Part shown: in pieces, positions 10,490 through 20,694 of the stretch | Layout of the letters: the number at the start of each line of letters is the position of its first letter | How positions within the stretch are numbered: the stretch's first letter is position 1 | DNA from: Ailurus styani | Taxonomy: Eukaryota; Chordata; Mammalia; Carnivora; Ailuridae | Assembly (NCBI GenBank): GCA_002007465.1 | Contig: LNAC01000018.1 | Location: 4,263,481 to 4,327,480, forward strand | Direction: 5' to 3' | Length of the DNA stretch: 64,000 bases | Position numbers and translations under genes: made by a program | Notes under the pieces: generated by a model | What the model was told of the DNA's origin: nothing | Database searches by the model: none | Seen by the model: only the letters and a program-made list of their open reading frames with translations

Positions 10490-11035
10490 GAATTAGAGCT
10501 CACCTGCTAAAAATCCTCTAGTGGCTCCCCATTATCCTTAGGAAAAATCCAGAGTCTCCAGAGTCTTGACTGTGCAGATAAGACCTGGTGCTCCTGGGCC
10601 CAGTGCTACCTCCTCCAGTCCCAGCCTGCAGGCTGTGAATCAACCACACTGGCTTCCTGCAAGCCTTTTTCTGACTCAGGGCCTTTACACCTGCTGATCC
10701 CTCTGCCTGGAAGGAGCTTCCTCCAATCTTTGCAGAGCTCACTCCTCATAGTCCCTCATGTATCAAATGTTCCCTTCCTGGAGAGGCCTTCCCTGACCAC
10801 CTGACCCAAAGGTGGCTCCCCTACCCCATGCACCATGTCCCCCACTCTCTACACCACCACACCGGCTCAATGGCAATCTGTCATCATTTTAGTGGCCAGG
10901 TTGTGTGGCTGCTGTCAATCTCTCTTGTAGACTGTAAGCACACTGAGGGGCCTCTTCCAGTCTTCTTCACCAGTGTTATCCCCAGTGCCTGGAACGTAAG
11001 AAAAAAGGGAATGAATGAATGAGTGAGTGAGTGAG
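10490..11035 (+). mobile_element. L2 LINE 3' region
   Basis: About 545 bp of sense L2: 'cctctagtggctccccatta', 'gcctttacacctgctgatcc', 'gagaggccttccctgaccac', 'tagactgtaagcacactgag' and 'cagtgttatccccagtgcct', ending in the typical (GAAT)/(GAGT) tail at 11009-11036. The best L2 copy in the window. Confidence 0.85.
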
Positions 11036-13275
11036 TCTGAACTTGAGATGTAGGTGGTGAGGCCTTCACAGGTCTGGGCCAGGAACGGGGGATTGAGATA
11101 TTAGCGAAGGGGACAGTGTGGTGGGAAAGTTGTCTTGGCCTGAATGCCTGCGGATGGCCTGGGCTGGCTCCCTTCCCCACCCTGGGCCTCAGTCTCTCTG
11201 GCAGTCAGGATGGAGCTACAGTTTCCCTGGCCCTCTGAGCAGAGTCAGGGCTTAACCCCTTGTTCTTACCCCCAGAAGCCCCCCAGATTTGAGGGGATGG
11301 GAGGGCAGCCTTCAGTTTCCACAATTTGGTGACATACCTATTAAGTCACATTTTCCAGGCCCTCCTGAGGCCCCAGTCTCTGCAGCCTGCACCCTCCTCT
11401 TTCTCCATCTTCTGCTACTCTAGCCCCAACCGGGGGCTCCCTGCTTCCTCCAGTCCCCAGTCTGGCCCTTGCCTCCCCCAGGGGGCCTGGGAGCCAGTGT
11501 CATAGGGACAGACGTGCGTAGAGAGCCAGATGACCAATGCAGTGAGCAGGCCAAGTGCCTTGGGGGCCCAGAGGCCAGGTGTGGTAGAGAGGAGGAGGCC
11601 TTGGTCAAGGGCACTGCAGGAGCAAAGGTGTGGAGGCTGGAGTTTTTAGGGTCACTCAGGAGCAGGGGACAATTTGGAGCAACAGGCACACTGGGGATCA
11701 AGATGGGTCTGTGAGGGAAGAGATTGTGCTGAGCTTGGGGACCCACACCCCAGCCAATGTGCGCCCACGCCCCCATTTGTCCCTTCCCAGGTGCCCACTC
11801 AGATCCTCACCTGTCCTCCTGCCACTCAACCTTCCAAGGACCCAGGCAGGGAGGTGTGGCTGCTTTCTGAACAAGAGCACAGGTCCACCTTCGTTTCCAG
11901 CTTGTTTGTTTTACTATAATTGGGTAAATAAATCAGCACAGTAGCTCCCTGCTTGGGAGTCTGGCTTCTAGAAGGAGCAGCTCTGTCTTACACCCAGAGT
12001 GGGCAGGGGAGTCTCTGGGGGTCTGAGACCTATCCCCAGCATTTCTCAAAGGTTGGTAGGCCTGCTGGCCCTCCCCATGTCCTGACAGATGAGAATCACT
12101 GGATCTCTGCCTCTCCCAAGCCTGCACGGCTCATATTTCTCCGACTCAGGAGCCCAGAGCAAGTGGTTTCCTAGTCTCCCGGGGGGTCTTTGGGGCTGGG
12201 CAGGGACAAGGGGGCTCAGGACACAGCTAAGTAAGAAGCAAGTGGTCATGAGGGCTACAGGTGTTGCTCATTAAGCCGCATTCCCACCTTTTCCTGGCGT
12301 CCCCAGCTGGCCTGGGGCCAAACATGGCAGCCGACAAGCCCATCCCTCCGGCCAGGACCATTAAAACCCAATTAGTGGAAAGAGAGTGGGGTGCCATCTT
12401 CCTCTGCAGGAATGCCAGGGGCTGGGAGAAGGGGCAGTGGGGCCCTAATGAGGCTGGTGGACTGAGCCGGAGACAGTGGTGCCCGGAAGCAGCAAAGACT
12501 TGTGTTAGAACTGGAGGAGGATTTCTGAGTGGTGAGGATGGGGGTGGGGGGAGGGGGAAGATGGATCCAGCCCTGGCCTGGGTTCGCCCTGGCCGTGCCA
12601 CTGGGTCACACCGTCCCACTGGTCCTCCATGTGAGTTAAGGGGCTTAGGTGGATGGTTTCTAAGTGGGACCAGGGCCAGGGCAGCTCCTCCAAGGTGACT
12701 AAAGGTGATGTTAGAAGTGTGTGTGTGTGTGTGGGGGGGCGTACTGACCCACCCACCCCCAGACCTCGAGCTGCCAAGCTGAGGCAGGAATGAATCCTTG
12801 AATTGCCGAGTGGTTGGGAGTCCTGGAAGGGGCAGTCCCAGTGAAGGCGGTGGGATGGCTGGGCCAGTGGGGAGAGGGACTTCAAGGGCACAGGGAGATG
12901 GGTCTTTACCCACTAGCATGGAACTATTGGAGGCTTGTAGGAGCTGGCACAGAAGTGCTGATGTGTACCAGGTGAGTAACGGCCTCACTGGTAGTAAGGG
13001 AGACAGCACCGTCTCGTTCTCTTTCCTGGAAGCGGGGCCGGTAATTGCCCTGGAACGGGGCTATCCTAGAAGGAGGGGACTGGATTCAGTGACCCCTTGA
13101 TGCCTCCCTTCTGCAGAGCGGGGATGTGGCTGGGGGACCCAGAAGCCCTTTTCCTCCCTTTCTCTGGAGCTGTGGAAGGAGTGAGGGGTGTGGGGGATGC
13201 ATATAACTGGAATGTTCCAGGCCTGCACACCCTGCCCCAGGTCTCCTCCGGCCTCATGGCACGGCAGGTGGTGGG
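11036..13275. other. GC-rich unique sequence, no gene seen
   Basis: No transposon recognised. A (GT)n run at 12717-12733 leads into a G-run, G-rich stretches occur at 12541-12558, and 'caggaccattaaaacccaat' sits at 12354. A 260-codon frame on the minus strand (12227-13009) is Pro/Ser/Leu-rich, has an overlapping open frame opposite, and has no recognisable domain, so it is not called a gene. Confidence 0.5.
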
Positions 13276-13349
13276 NNNNNNNNNNNNNNNNNNNNNNNNN
13301 NNNNNNNNNNNNNNNNNNNNNNNNNNNNNNNNNNNNNNNNNNNNNNNNN
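13276..13349. other. Assembly gap (74 N)
   Basis: Seventy-four Ns, flanked on the left by 'ggcaggtggtggg' and on the right by dense G runs (13350-13372). Missing sequence is probably G-rich repeat that resisted sequencing. True length unknown. Confidence 0.95.
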
Positions 13350-13479
13350 GGGTGGGGGGTGGGGGGGCGGGGGTGTGTGCCCAGAGCCCAGCCCACAGCT
13401 ACCCCTCAACCCCTCGGAGGGATGTTTTTAGCAGTTCCCAAAACTGCTTCCTCAGCTCCTGCCTTGTCTTAGCCTAAGT

Positions 13480-14075
13480 AGGCCTTTTGGATTTATTAGT
13501 TCTGGGGGTGGAAAGAAAACAGCTTCTCCAAGAAGTGTGTTTCGTGCCACATTTCAAACTTCCATACTTGATTGAAATGGTAGTTAAAACATTTTAAGGC
13601 TCTTGGGTAAAGTTGCATTTGCCTTCTGCACGGCCTATATTCTGATATTAACCGTTTACTGTGGTTGCCCTGTTCATTCCCTGAGCGGCAGTGCTTTGTC
13701 GAGAACTGTCAGCCCAGCTTGCAGGGACGTGGCCCCGGCTTCCATCTCTGAGCCCATCTCCTGGAAGCCAAGAAGGAAAAAAAAATGTAGAATAATTGTG
13801 CATTTTAATTAAGCCTCAGTGTGCACCCTATCGTGGAGATGATAATATTAAAGAATTCTTTTCACTTTGCAGGAAGCTGGAATATTTGTTCCCCATGTCA
13901 TTTTTATATTCCTTTTGTGTGGCAATTAATATTTAACTCCTGGGAAATAAAGCTGCCACCCGATATGGTCTTTATGGCCTGGTATTAAAATAACTGTTCC
14001 TGATAAACTATTGTAATAAAGTATTAGGAAGACCCGGCTGGAAGGGGGTTTAGCTCAGGTATTAATTCTCCTCAA
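13480..14075. promoter_or_regulatory. Candidate developmental enhancer block, part 1
   Basis: About 600 bp of AT-rich, repeat-free sequence after a GC-rich region. It contains a palindromic 'ttaattaa' at 13805-13812, 'caattaatatttaactcctg', 'gggaaataaagctgccaccc' and 'cctggtattaaaataactgt'. Homeodomain-type words recur without tandem periodicity. No splice-framed coding signal. Texture suggests a conserved non-coding element; conservation is unverified. Confidence 0.4.
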
Positions 14076-14089
14076 GGAGCTGGGCCCCG

Positions 14090-14560
14090 AACAAGCCTTT
14101 TTATCCTAGTTCATTTCATTTTTCACGATGACATGTCAATGAGCCTAAACGTAATGCTAATAACCGAGGAGAAGAGAATATGGTGTATTTAAGGGATGGG
14201 GGGGACCTGGTCCGCCTTTCTTCCCTCCCATCAAGCTAGTTCCAATTAGGGTGATCACTTGGTTAACGCTGGTGCCTGGAACTTGGCCTTCATCTGCTTA
14301 CATCACCTCTAGCCAGAGCATGTCCTTGACGTGAGGGAAAAGGTGAAACAGTGCATTGGTAGTCACTGGTATGAGTCCAACTCTACCTGATATCAACGAT
14401 ATTTAACTGGGAAACCTAATTTGAGTTTACAAGTGATTACAAGCTGTCCTGTGGGACTCTGCTTACCGATGAATTCTCAAATAAGTTGCAAAACAGTGAC
14501 GAATTAACTTGTTACGCTGTCAAAATCAATTACTGCAGGAGACAGCTTAACTTCCCGGCC
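14090..14560. promoter_or_regulatory. Candidate developmental enhancer block, part 2
   Basis: Continues the AT-rich texture: 'gagcctaaacgtaatgctaa' at about 14142, 'tagttccaattagggtgatc' at 14237 and 'gaattaacttgttacgctgt' near 14502. No repeat recognised. Possibly several short elements rather than one. Confidence 0.35.
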
Positions 14561-14840
14561 TGTTCTCAGCACCGTCCCCCAGCCCCTCAAGCCAGCATCG
14601 TGACCCTCTGCTTCGTGAGGGTGGATCAAGGGAGGGTACCCTGCCCCAGCCTCCTGTCGCATCCAACCTCCCCTCCCCTACTTCCCACCCTCGCTTTGCT
14701 TTGCTCGAAGTCCCCAGCTTGAATTTGGGGAAGTAAATTCTCCAGAGCAGAGAGTGGGGGGGGGCGAAGGGAGAGGCAGCCTGACATATGGTAACCCCCC
14801 CAACCCCCCCGAAATGATGTTCTCTCCCATGAAGGCTGGG
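14560..14840. other. GC-rich unique spacer
   Basis: C-rich, with a G-run at 14756-14765 facing C-runs at 14794-14809. No gene or transposon recognised. Frames on both strands overlap here and look like chance. Confidence 0.4.
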
Positions 14841-15025
14841 GGAGATTGATTCTAGCTGGGGCTTTAAGTAAGATAAACATCCGAAGGCCCCAAGATCTTT
14901 CCTCTGCAGCATTGAATGGAAGATGCAATTTATAAATGTTCCCTTAATATTTCTGAAACAGATTGGCCAGTAATTTATAGACTGCAACATTGAGGACTGA
15001 ATTAATTTTCCCGGTGAGAGAAGTC
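14840..15025. promoter_or_regulatory. Candidate conserved non-coding element
   Basis: 'gaagatgcaatttataaatg', 'gccagtaatttatagactgc' and 'gactgaattaattttcccgg' lie within 110 bp. AT-rich, repeat-free, with several homeodomain-like cores. Confidence 0.35.
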
Positions 15026-15074
15026 TGCATGCAGCTTGGCGAGAGCTCTTCCCTGCATCTCCGAGCAGAAGCAG

Positions 15075-15170
15075 AGAATGATAGGGTTAGAAGGGACCTT
15101 GGAGATAATGAATTCCACCCTCCGTGGCACAAGTGGGGAAACTGAGGCCCAGGGTCACACAGTACCTTTC
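15075..15170. mobile_element. CR1/L3- or MIR-type relic
   Basis: 'ggttagaagggaccttggag' followed by 'ggggaaactgaggcccaggg' is a common ancient mammalian repeat phrase related to CR1/L3 and core-SINEs. Confidence 0.45.
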
Positions 15171-15404
15171 TGGCTGAGTCAGTCCTGGAGCCCCAGTGTC
15201 CTGAGTCCTAGATGGTATCTTCACTTTGTGCCCCTTATCAGCAAGTGGTTCCTGCCTCATGGAACTTACCTGTCTGTGTTATGGGTACCTGCAGCCTGAT
15301 AGCACTGAGGGGTCCTGCTTATTTCTCTGGCTTTTATTTCCTTTCTTCCGAGGAGATGAAATGAAATGGATCAGAGACTTCCAGTGACTGGGAGGAGTCA
15401 CTGC

Positions 15405-15562
15405 CCATGTGTCCCCCTGGAGATTTGTTAAAATGCACGTTCTGATTCAGCAGCCGGGAAGGGGGTAAAACGTGGGGCCTGGAATTCGGCATTTTTGTTA
15501 GCTCCTGTGTGATGCCCCTGTGGCTGGTCTGGGACCACAGTTCAAGTACTAAGGGCTAGAGC
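15405..15562. mobile_element. MER5A/B-type hAT-Charlie MITE
   Basis: 'ctggagatttgttaaaatgc', 'ctgattcagcagccgggaag' and 'tggtctgggaccacagttca' follow the MER5 order. Terminal repeats are degraded. Confidence 0.55.
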
Positions 15563-15789
15563 ACCCTACCAGGGCCGGCTGCCTCCATGCTTTACAGACC
15601 CACAATCACACATTCATACGCTCCCGCTACTGGCAATGGCCTCCAGTGGTCATGATGTCTGCTCTCCTGCCTCTGGCATGTGGAATTTCCTTTTTATTGT
15701 GAGCAGGCTCTAGGAAAAAGATGGGAACCTGCTCCCCTCCCACCCCGAGGGATTCCCAAATCAGAGAGAGGCTGTTCCGTATTTAAAAC

Positions 15790-16480
15790 CCAAGCAGTGT
15801 GGCCACACATGGCTTCCTGGCGTTGTGATTTAATAACTAGTAGTTGAACAACAAATTGGCCCCTTATATTTACTCGGTCCTGGAAGCACAGAGCTTGCTT
15901 CAGGGGCAAGATATTTCCTGCAAAAAGTGAGTCGAGGCCGGAGTGTTACCAAACATTATGAATAGCACCAGGTTTATTTTCCACATGCTACACATTCTGA
16001 AATGAGAAAAGAAGTGCACGGCGCCTGGGAATCAAAGAGACTGCTCCTTTCCTCCTCGCCCCCCACTACAAATACACACCACCGAGTGAGGCAGCCTCCG
16101 GCCGATTAAGTTGTGGCTCACGTCTGAATGTCTCCTTGTACATGACATTTACGAAGAAAAACACTTGCAAACTAAATGTCTGATTAACATTACATCTTTT
16201 ACCATTTAAAATGGGCGCGCGTAATTGAAAGCGGCATTTGCTAACGCTTATGAGCTTCACGGGGGTGTTGTCCTGGGCTCATGACTCTCTGTAGTCCTGT
16301 AGTCCTTAGTGCCAGCGGCCCCGAGTATTTATACTTCACGTTTCATGAAGTAATCGAAAAGTGCAGGGGTTTGCAGCCTATCAGAGGAAAATTGGCACAG
16401 TTGGAGCGTGAATCTTGTCCAGTGGCAGTGGGCAATTCGTGTTGGCGTTTGGGGTGTATTTTACTGAGACTGGGTTGGTG
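15790..16480. promoter_or_regulatory. Candidate developmental enhancer block
   Basis: Nearly 700 bp without a recognised transposon. Contains 'gccgattaagttgtggctca' (about 16100), 'gtctgattaacattacatct' (16178), 'aaatgggcgcgcgtaattga' (16208) and 'tttatacttcacgtttcatg' (16327). AT-rich homeodomain-like cores mixed with isolated CpGs suit an old regulatory element. Inference only. Confidence 0.38.
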
Positions 16481-16659
16481 AAATGTACTCTTTCTTAGGT
16501 GGTTCAACACAGGAGGGATGGTTTCTCAGTTACCCAGATTTTATGTCAACACTCGCCACTTACCCAGATTCTGTGCCTACATCAGTAATGTATTGTCTGC
16601 CTCTAGAGAAGAGCCTCTTTTGTAATCTCAAGATGGAGATACACATTTTCTTTACTATT

Positions 16660-16790
16660 CCCCTTCTTTCTTTTCATGTCTCATCCTCTTTTCTTCTTTT
16701 TCTTTTCCTTCCTCCCTTTCTCCCTCCCTCCTTCCCTCCCATCCTTCCTTCCTCCTTTCCTTCCCTCCCTCCCTCCTTCCCTCTTCCCCT
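16660..16790. repeat. Polypyrimidine (CTTCC)-type low-complexity tract
   Basis: About 130 bp almost wholly C and T on the + strand, with CCTT/CCCT units, broken by a few purines. Long enough to form triplex (H-DNA) structure under strain and prone to length change. Confidence 0.85.
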
Positions 16791-16989
16791 GATCACCCTA
16801 TAAACCCACGGGTGACTCACGTTTGGGGGCTGTGTTAGCTCTCCTAAGGCAAGTCTCTGTTCAAGGGCCCCCCCAATGACTGTGTGTTCTAAATGAAGAG
16901 TTTTATGAAATAGAGTGAAGCCCTACTTGCATTATTTGGACCTTCTCATATTGAGATTTTTCAAAGAACACACTTGAAGTCCATGGCCA

Positions 16990-17345
16990 CTAATTCTGCC
17001 CAGGCCAGTGGAGAAAATCCTCATCCAGGTGGCCGTGGACGTGAGGTTTAAAGGCTGACTAGAAGCTGATCAAGTGAAGAGGCTGGAGCAGGGAAGGGGG
17101 ATTAATTCCAGGCAGTGGGAACAGCATATGCAAAGGCCTGGAGTTGGAAAAGCACCCAGTGTGTCTAAGAAATGTTGAAAACTCCGTGTGGCAGGAGCGC
17201 AGGCTAGGTGGAGGTAAGGGGCTGGATCTGGAGAGGCCTCTTAGGATCTAGCTTTAAGGAGCCCGCAGGAAGGAGCCCGCAGGAAGGAGCCCACTGAGCA
17301 TTTTAAAGCAGGAGGGGACCCTATGGAGTTTGCATTTTCAAGATC
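16990..17345. mobile_element. Old repeat, L2-associated 'gcaaaggcctgg' family
   Basis: 'attaattccaggcagtggga', 'acagcatatgcaaaggcctg' and later 'gagcattttaaagcaggagg' match a long ancient mammalian repeat, probably L2/CR1 clade. It contains a small tandem repeat at 17256-17293. Confidence 0.45.
17256..17293 (+). repeat. 14-bp tandem repeat, about 2.7 copies
   Basis: Unit 'aaggagcccgcagg' at 17256-17269 and 17270-17283, then ten bases of a third copy with one change. Perfect between the first two units, so a recent duplication inside an old repeat. Confidence 0.85.
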
Positions 17346-17795
17346 CGTGGATGACTAGAGTTCAGGGTGGAGCACAGTCTGGTGGCAGGGGCTGGGTGGG
17401 GGCCGCATGTTGGAGTCAGGGCCAACACTGGGCGGCGCTGCCAGGGAGCCTCCTGGGAACCAAGCAGAACTGGCAGCTCAGGGTCTGGGGGGAGCAGGGG
17501 TGCAGGCCAGGAAGGGAGAGCTGGCGAGAGAAAGGCTAAGGCCTCAGGTGGAAAGCAGAGATGCCAGGGTGCTGAGTCGTGGCCACTTGGCTGGGAGTGG
17601 AGAGGGGGTCAATGTTAGGTTTCAAGGGGCCCCAGAATGTCTGGGCCCACATCTCCATCGGCAGGGGCCTGGGCCCTCAGGGTGGCAGCTAAAATGTCAC
17701 TAAGGTCAGGAAGATGTCTATCAGCGATGCAAGGGAGGTTGGGGACACTGTGTTCAGTTGGGGAACTAAATATTAGAGAAAATGATAATAGTAAC
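17345..17795. other. GC-rich unique sequence
   Basis: No transposon or gene recognised. Three overlapping + strand frames here are Gly/Gln/Arg/Ser-rich and reflect purine-rich composition. Confidence 0.4.
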
Positions 17796-17975
17796 ACTAT
17801 CCCCCATGCATACTACACTTTAAAATTTATCTGGGCCACTTGAACTTGACAAGCTGGCAGGGCTTATCATTACTATTTTGTTGTTGTTCCTAATGCCATG
17901 AGAAATCAAAGGCAAGTTGACTGGACTAGAGTCACGGTCAGTGAGGGATGCAATATTTAAACCCCTGTCTTCTCC
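17795..17975 (-). mobile_element. MIR SINE, antisense, degraded
   Basis: 'catactacactttaaaattt', 'ggcttatcattactattttg' and 'gagaaatcaaaggcaagttg' align to the antisense MIR layout but with many changes. Confidence 0.45.
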
Positions 17976-18044
17976 TAGTCTAGTGTTCTTACCACGCAAA
18001 GATCTTAGGACTCCCTTGAGCACTGGTTCTCTCTGGCTTTACTT

Positions 18045-18150
18045 GAGCATTGTTGGGGAACATAAAGGATGCAAAAAAATCCTTGCCCTAAGAAAGCTCA
18101 TAGTCTTGATGATAAGAGGTCAACCCAATGAAAATAGCAAACAATGGCAA
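18045..18150 (-). mobile_element. L2 fragment, antisense
   Basis: 'ttggggaacataaaggatgc' followed by 'gccctaagaaagctcatagt' is the reverse complement of the L2 3' segment. Confidence 0.45.
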
Positions 18151-18167
18151 GGAAGTAACCATTTATC

Positions 18168-18402
18168 ACCCACCCAATCCACCTGTCCACACACCTGTCC
18201 ATCCATCCATCTGTCTGTCCACCTACCTACCTATCCATCCACCCACCTACCTATCCATCCATCCATCCATCCACCCACCCACCTATCCATCCATCTATCA
18301 TCCATCCACCCACCTATCCATCCGTCTATCCATCCATCCATCCACTCACCTACCTGTCCACCTCTCCACCCACCCACCCATCCATCTATCCATCCATCCA
18401 TT
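18168..18402 (+). repeat. (TCCA)n/(CCAC)n microsatellite
   Basis: About 235 bp of imperfect CATC/CCAC units with TGTC interruptions. Frames through it encode only His/Pro/Ser/Ile/Tyr repeats and are artefacts. Confidence 0.95.
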
Positions 18403-18459
18403 CAGCATTTGTTATAATAATTATAAACTGGGATATCCAGATCCCAAGGGGGTTCTCCC

Positions 18460-18622
18460 AACTCTGGCTGGATATTAGAATAATGTAGACATTAAAAAAT
18501 ACTGCTATCCAGGCCCCACCCCAGGGAGTCCAGTTCATTTGGTGAGGGGTGGGACTAGGCTTTGGTAAAAAAATTTTTTAAGCTCCTTCGGGATTCTGAT
18601 ATGGAGCCAGAGATGAGAACCC
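18460..18622 (+). mobile_element. MER20-type hAT-Charlie MITE
   Basis: 'ggctggatattagaataatg', 'ctatccaggccccaccccag' and 'aagctccttcgggattctga', ending 'gatgagaacc', matches the MER20 layout. About 160 bp, near full length. Confidence 0.65.
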
Positions 18623-18714
18623 TCGAAAGAGGTTTAGCAGCTCAAAGATGGGAGAGCTGGTGAGGGTGAGGACTAGGACAGTCAGTGAACTTCAGCTCTG
18701 TAAAGGTCCCGGAA

Positions 18715-18795
18715 GTCCTTTGTACAGCCTCCCATTTTAAAGATGAGGAAACTGAGTCCCAGTACTGGGACGCCTGGTCAGTATGGAGTCAGGCC
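18715..18795 (-). mobile_element. MIR core fragment, antisense
   Basis: 'cccattttaaagatgaggaa' followed by 'actgagtcccagtactggga' is an antisense MIR core. Confidence 0.6.
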
Positions 18796-19340
18796 TCGGC
18801 CCCTCATCCTCTTCCTTGTCCTCTCAGCTCAGGGGACCTTCTCCTTCCCCTCTGTGTTGACAGTGAGGGAAAGTATTGGGAAGGAGGCATGATTTGAGTG
18901 GGGCTTTGAGGACTGGGGAGGCCTGGGATAGGGTGGGAGGGGGAGCAGGGTTTTGAGGAGGAGTAACAGCATGGCCTAGGATCTGGACCAGGAATGGGGG
19001 ATGCTGTGTGTGCTTTCAAGGGCTCTTTCAGTGCATAAAACAATCCTCTGCCCAAACACCCTGGCCTCCCTTCTGTGGAGGGCCCTGACTGGGGCCCTAC
19101 ACCTTCCATGGATTGGGCCATTCTCTGAGGGGAGCCAGGCCCCCAAGCCCCTCAGCGCGGCCCCACCCAGAGAGCAAGGAGAAGAGCCGAGCCTGTTGCA
19201 GGAGGAAGTTGAAACAATTCCCTTGCTCTGATTAGGAAGGGTAATGGCTCTCTTTGAGGAGCAGCGTTAAGGCGAAGGTGGGGATGATGGATACTCGCCC
19301 CCCCACCTCTGCCCACATAAATCTCACCTGTGCGCCTCGG
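18795..19340. other. Mostly unique GC-rich sequence
   Basis: 'tgagtggggctttgaggact' at 18896 is a scrap of the L2-associated repeat. Otherwise nothing recognised and no gene. Confidence 0.4.
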
Positions 19341-19520
19341 TTGCCTCCTCATGATGCATGTATGAGATAAATTCTCCGAATCTATTTTTGTGCCATTGCC
19401 AGCAGCCTGCTGATGGAGTAAATAAGAGTTATAGCTGCCATAATGGCATCACTTATGAGGGGCTAAAAAACGCAAACATGTCCACACAGTTCTTATAAAT
19501 CTATTATAAATGTGGGCTCG
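19340..19520. promoter_or_regulatory. Candidate conserved non-coding element
   Basis: Compact AT-rich island: 'atgatgcatgtatgagataa', 'ccgaatctatttttgtgcca' (MEF2-like), 'ttatagctgccataatggca' and 'tataaatctattataaatgt'. No repeat signature, and GC-rich DNA on both sides. Confidence 0.4.
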
Positions 19521-20150
19521 AGTTTCGGAGGAAGCCTCCCTAGCCTGCACTGTGCCCTCGCTGTCCCTGGAGTGACCAGGCGAGCAGAGCCCTAGAGAAG
19601 TTCAGGGCAGGGGCAGGGGTGGGGTGGGTGCTGAAATGACCGTGACTGGTGAGCACTTCCCTGTCACTTCCTCCCTTCCTCCCTCTGAGTTCTGAGCCCT
19701 GTCAGCCACACACCACAGCCACAAGCCACAGGGGGCCACAGAGCCACACCCCAGAGGCTGCAGAGCCCAGGGGCTGACCTGCTGCCATCAGCACCTTCCC
19801 GTAACAACACCAGGGTGCAGAGACCCTTGAGAGAAGGCTGGCTTGGGGTGAGCCAGCCCTCCTCTTCCTCCCCCACCTCTTTCTCCTGGGTGGAATTGAG
19901 CCAGGTTCCTCTGGGGGAAAGGGGCTCTTGGACCTGGCAGGTGTTGTCTAGACCTGGGTTTGAAACTCAGAGTGACCTCGTGGACGTCTGGTGTCCGTGG
20001 CTGGGAGGAAAGCTGCCTTTGCCCTTGGCATCCCAACCTGGAGGTAGAAGGGGCTCACTGGCATGGGGGATGGGAGGCAGTGAGACTCAGGGTCCTCCCC
20101 ACCCCAGGCTCATGTCGCAGCCTCTTCTCCCTGTCCTCCCTCTTTGTCTC
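19520..20150. other. GC-rich unique sequence
   Basis: 'gacctgggtttgaaactcag' at 19951 may be the 5' part of the MIR that follows at 20150. Otherwise no transposon or gene recognised. Confidence 0.4.
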
Positions 20151-20285
20151 CCAGCCGAGGCCTCAGTTTCTCCACCTGCCAAGCAGAAATAATAATAAAG
20201 GAGCTAACTAGTGAATGTTGTGAGAGGCGCATGAGCTAATGCAGGTGAAAAGACTTTGCAAGGGTTAAAGCGCTGGGGGGCATAA
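20150..20285 (+). mobile_element. MIR SINE 3' half
   Basis: 'ccgaggcctcagtttctcca', 'agaaataataataaaggagc' and 'gcatgagctaatgcaggtga' are the sense MIR 3' portion. Confidence 0.65.
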
Positions 20286-20694
20286 GGGTTCCTTACTGGG
20301 TTTTTTCTTTAGGGCTCATCTCTCTCCGGGAAAGGGGCCTGAGGCCTGTGCCTCTAAGGGGGGGGCCGTCAGTGTCTCCAGGGAGAGAGCGCTAAGCCGC
20401 TGCTACAGTAAGGCTGATGATCCTTTAAAGCAGGCGTCCTCTCATCCCAGAATAGGATAGCTCCCAGAGGGCAGTGCTGGCCTCTGAAATGGCTAGAAAT
20501 CCCAGCAGAGCTGCGTTCCAGAACTTTCTCAGGGTCCGGTTGGGCCCTGTCTGGGAAGTTTAAGGACTCACTTTCTCTGGGGGGTGGGGGAGGGTGGTAA
20601 GGACCTCTTGCTTGAGTTACTGACCCAGCCTCCTCCCTGCTCTCTGCCTGTCTCTCTGAGCCCTGGAAATCTCTCCACAAAGCTGCCTGAGTGG

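Noticed and set aside
12227..13009. 260-codon frame on the minus strand
   Set aside because: Pro/Ser/Leu-rich with no domain, overlapped by open frames on the other strand, GC-rich low-complexity composition. Typical chance frame.
18168..18402. Possible CRISPR-like direct repeats
   Set aside because: Tetranucleotide microsatellite in a mammalian genome, with no spacer-repeat structure.
17917..18478. His/Pro/Ser-repeat proteins of 116-166 codons
   Set aside because: Translation of the TCCA microsatellite; three-frame openness is a property of the repeat.
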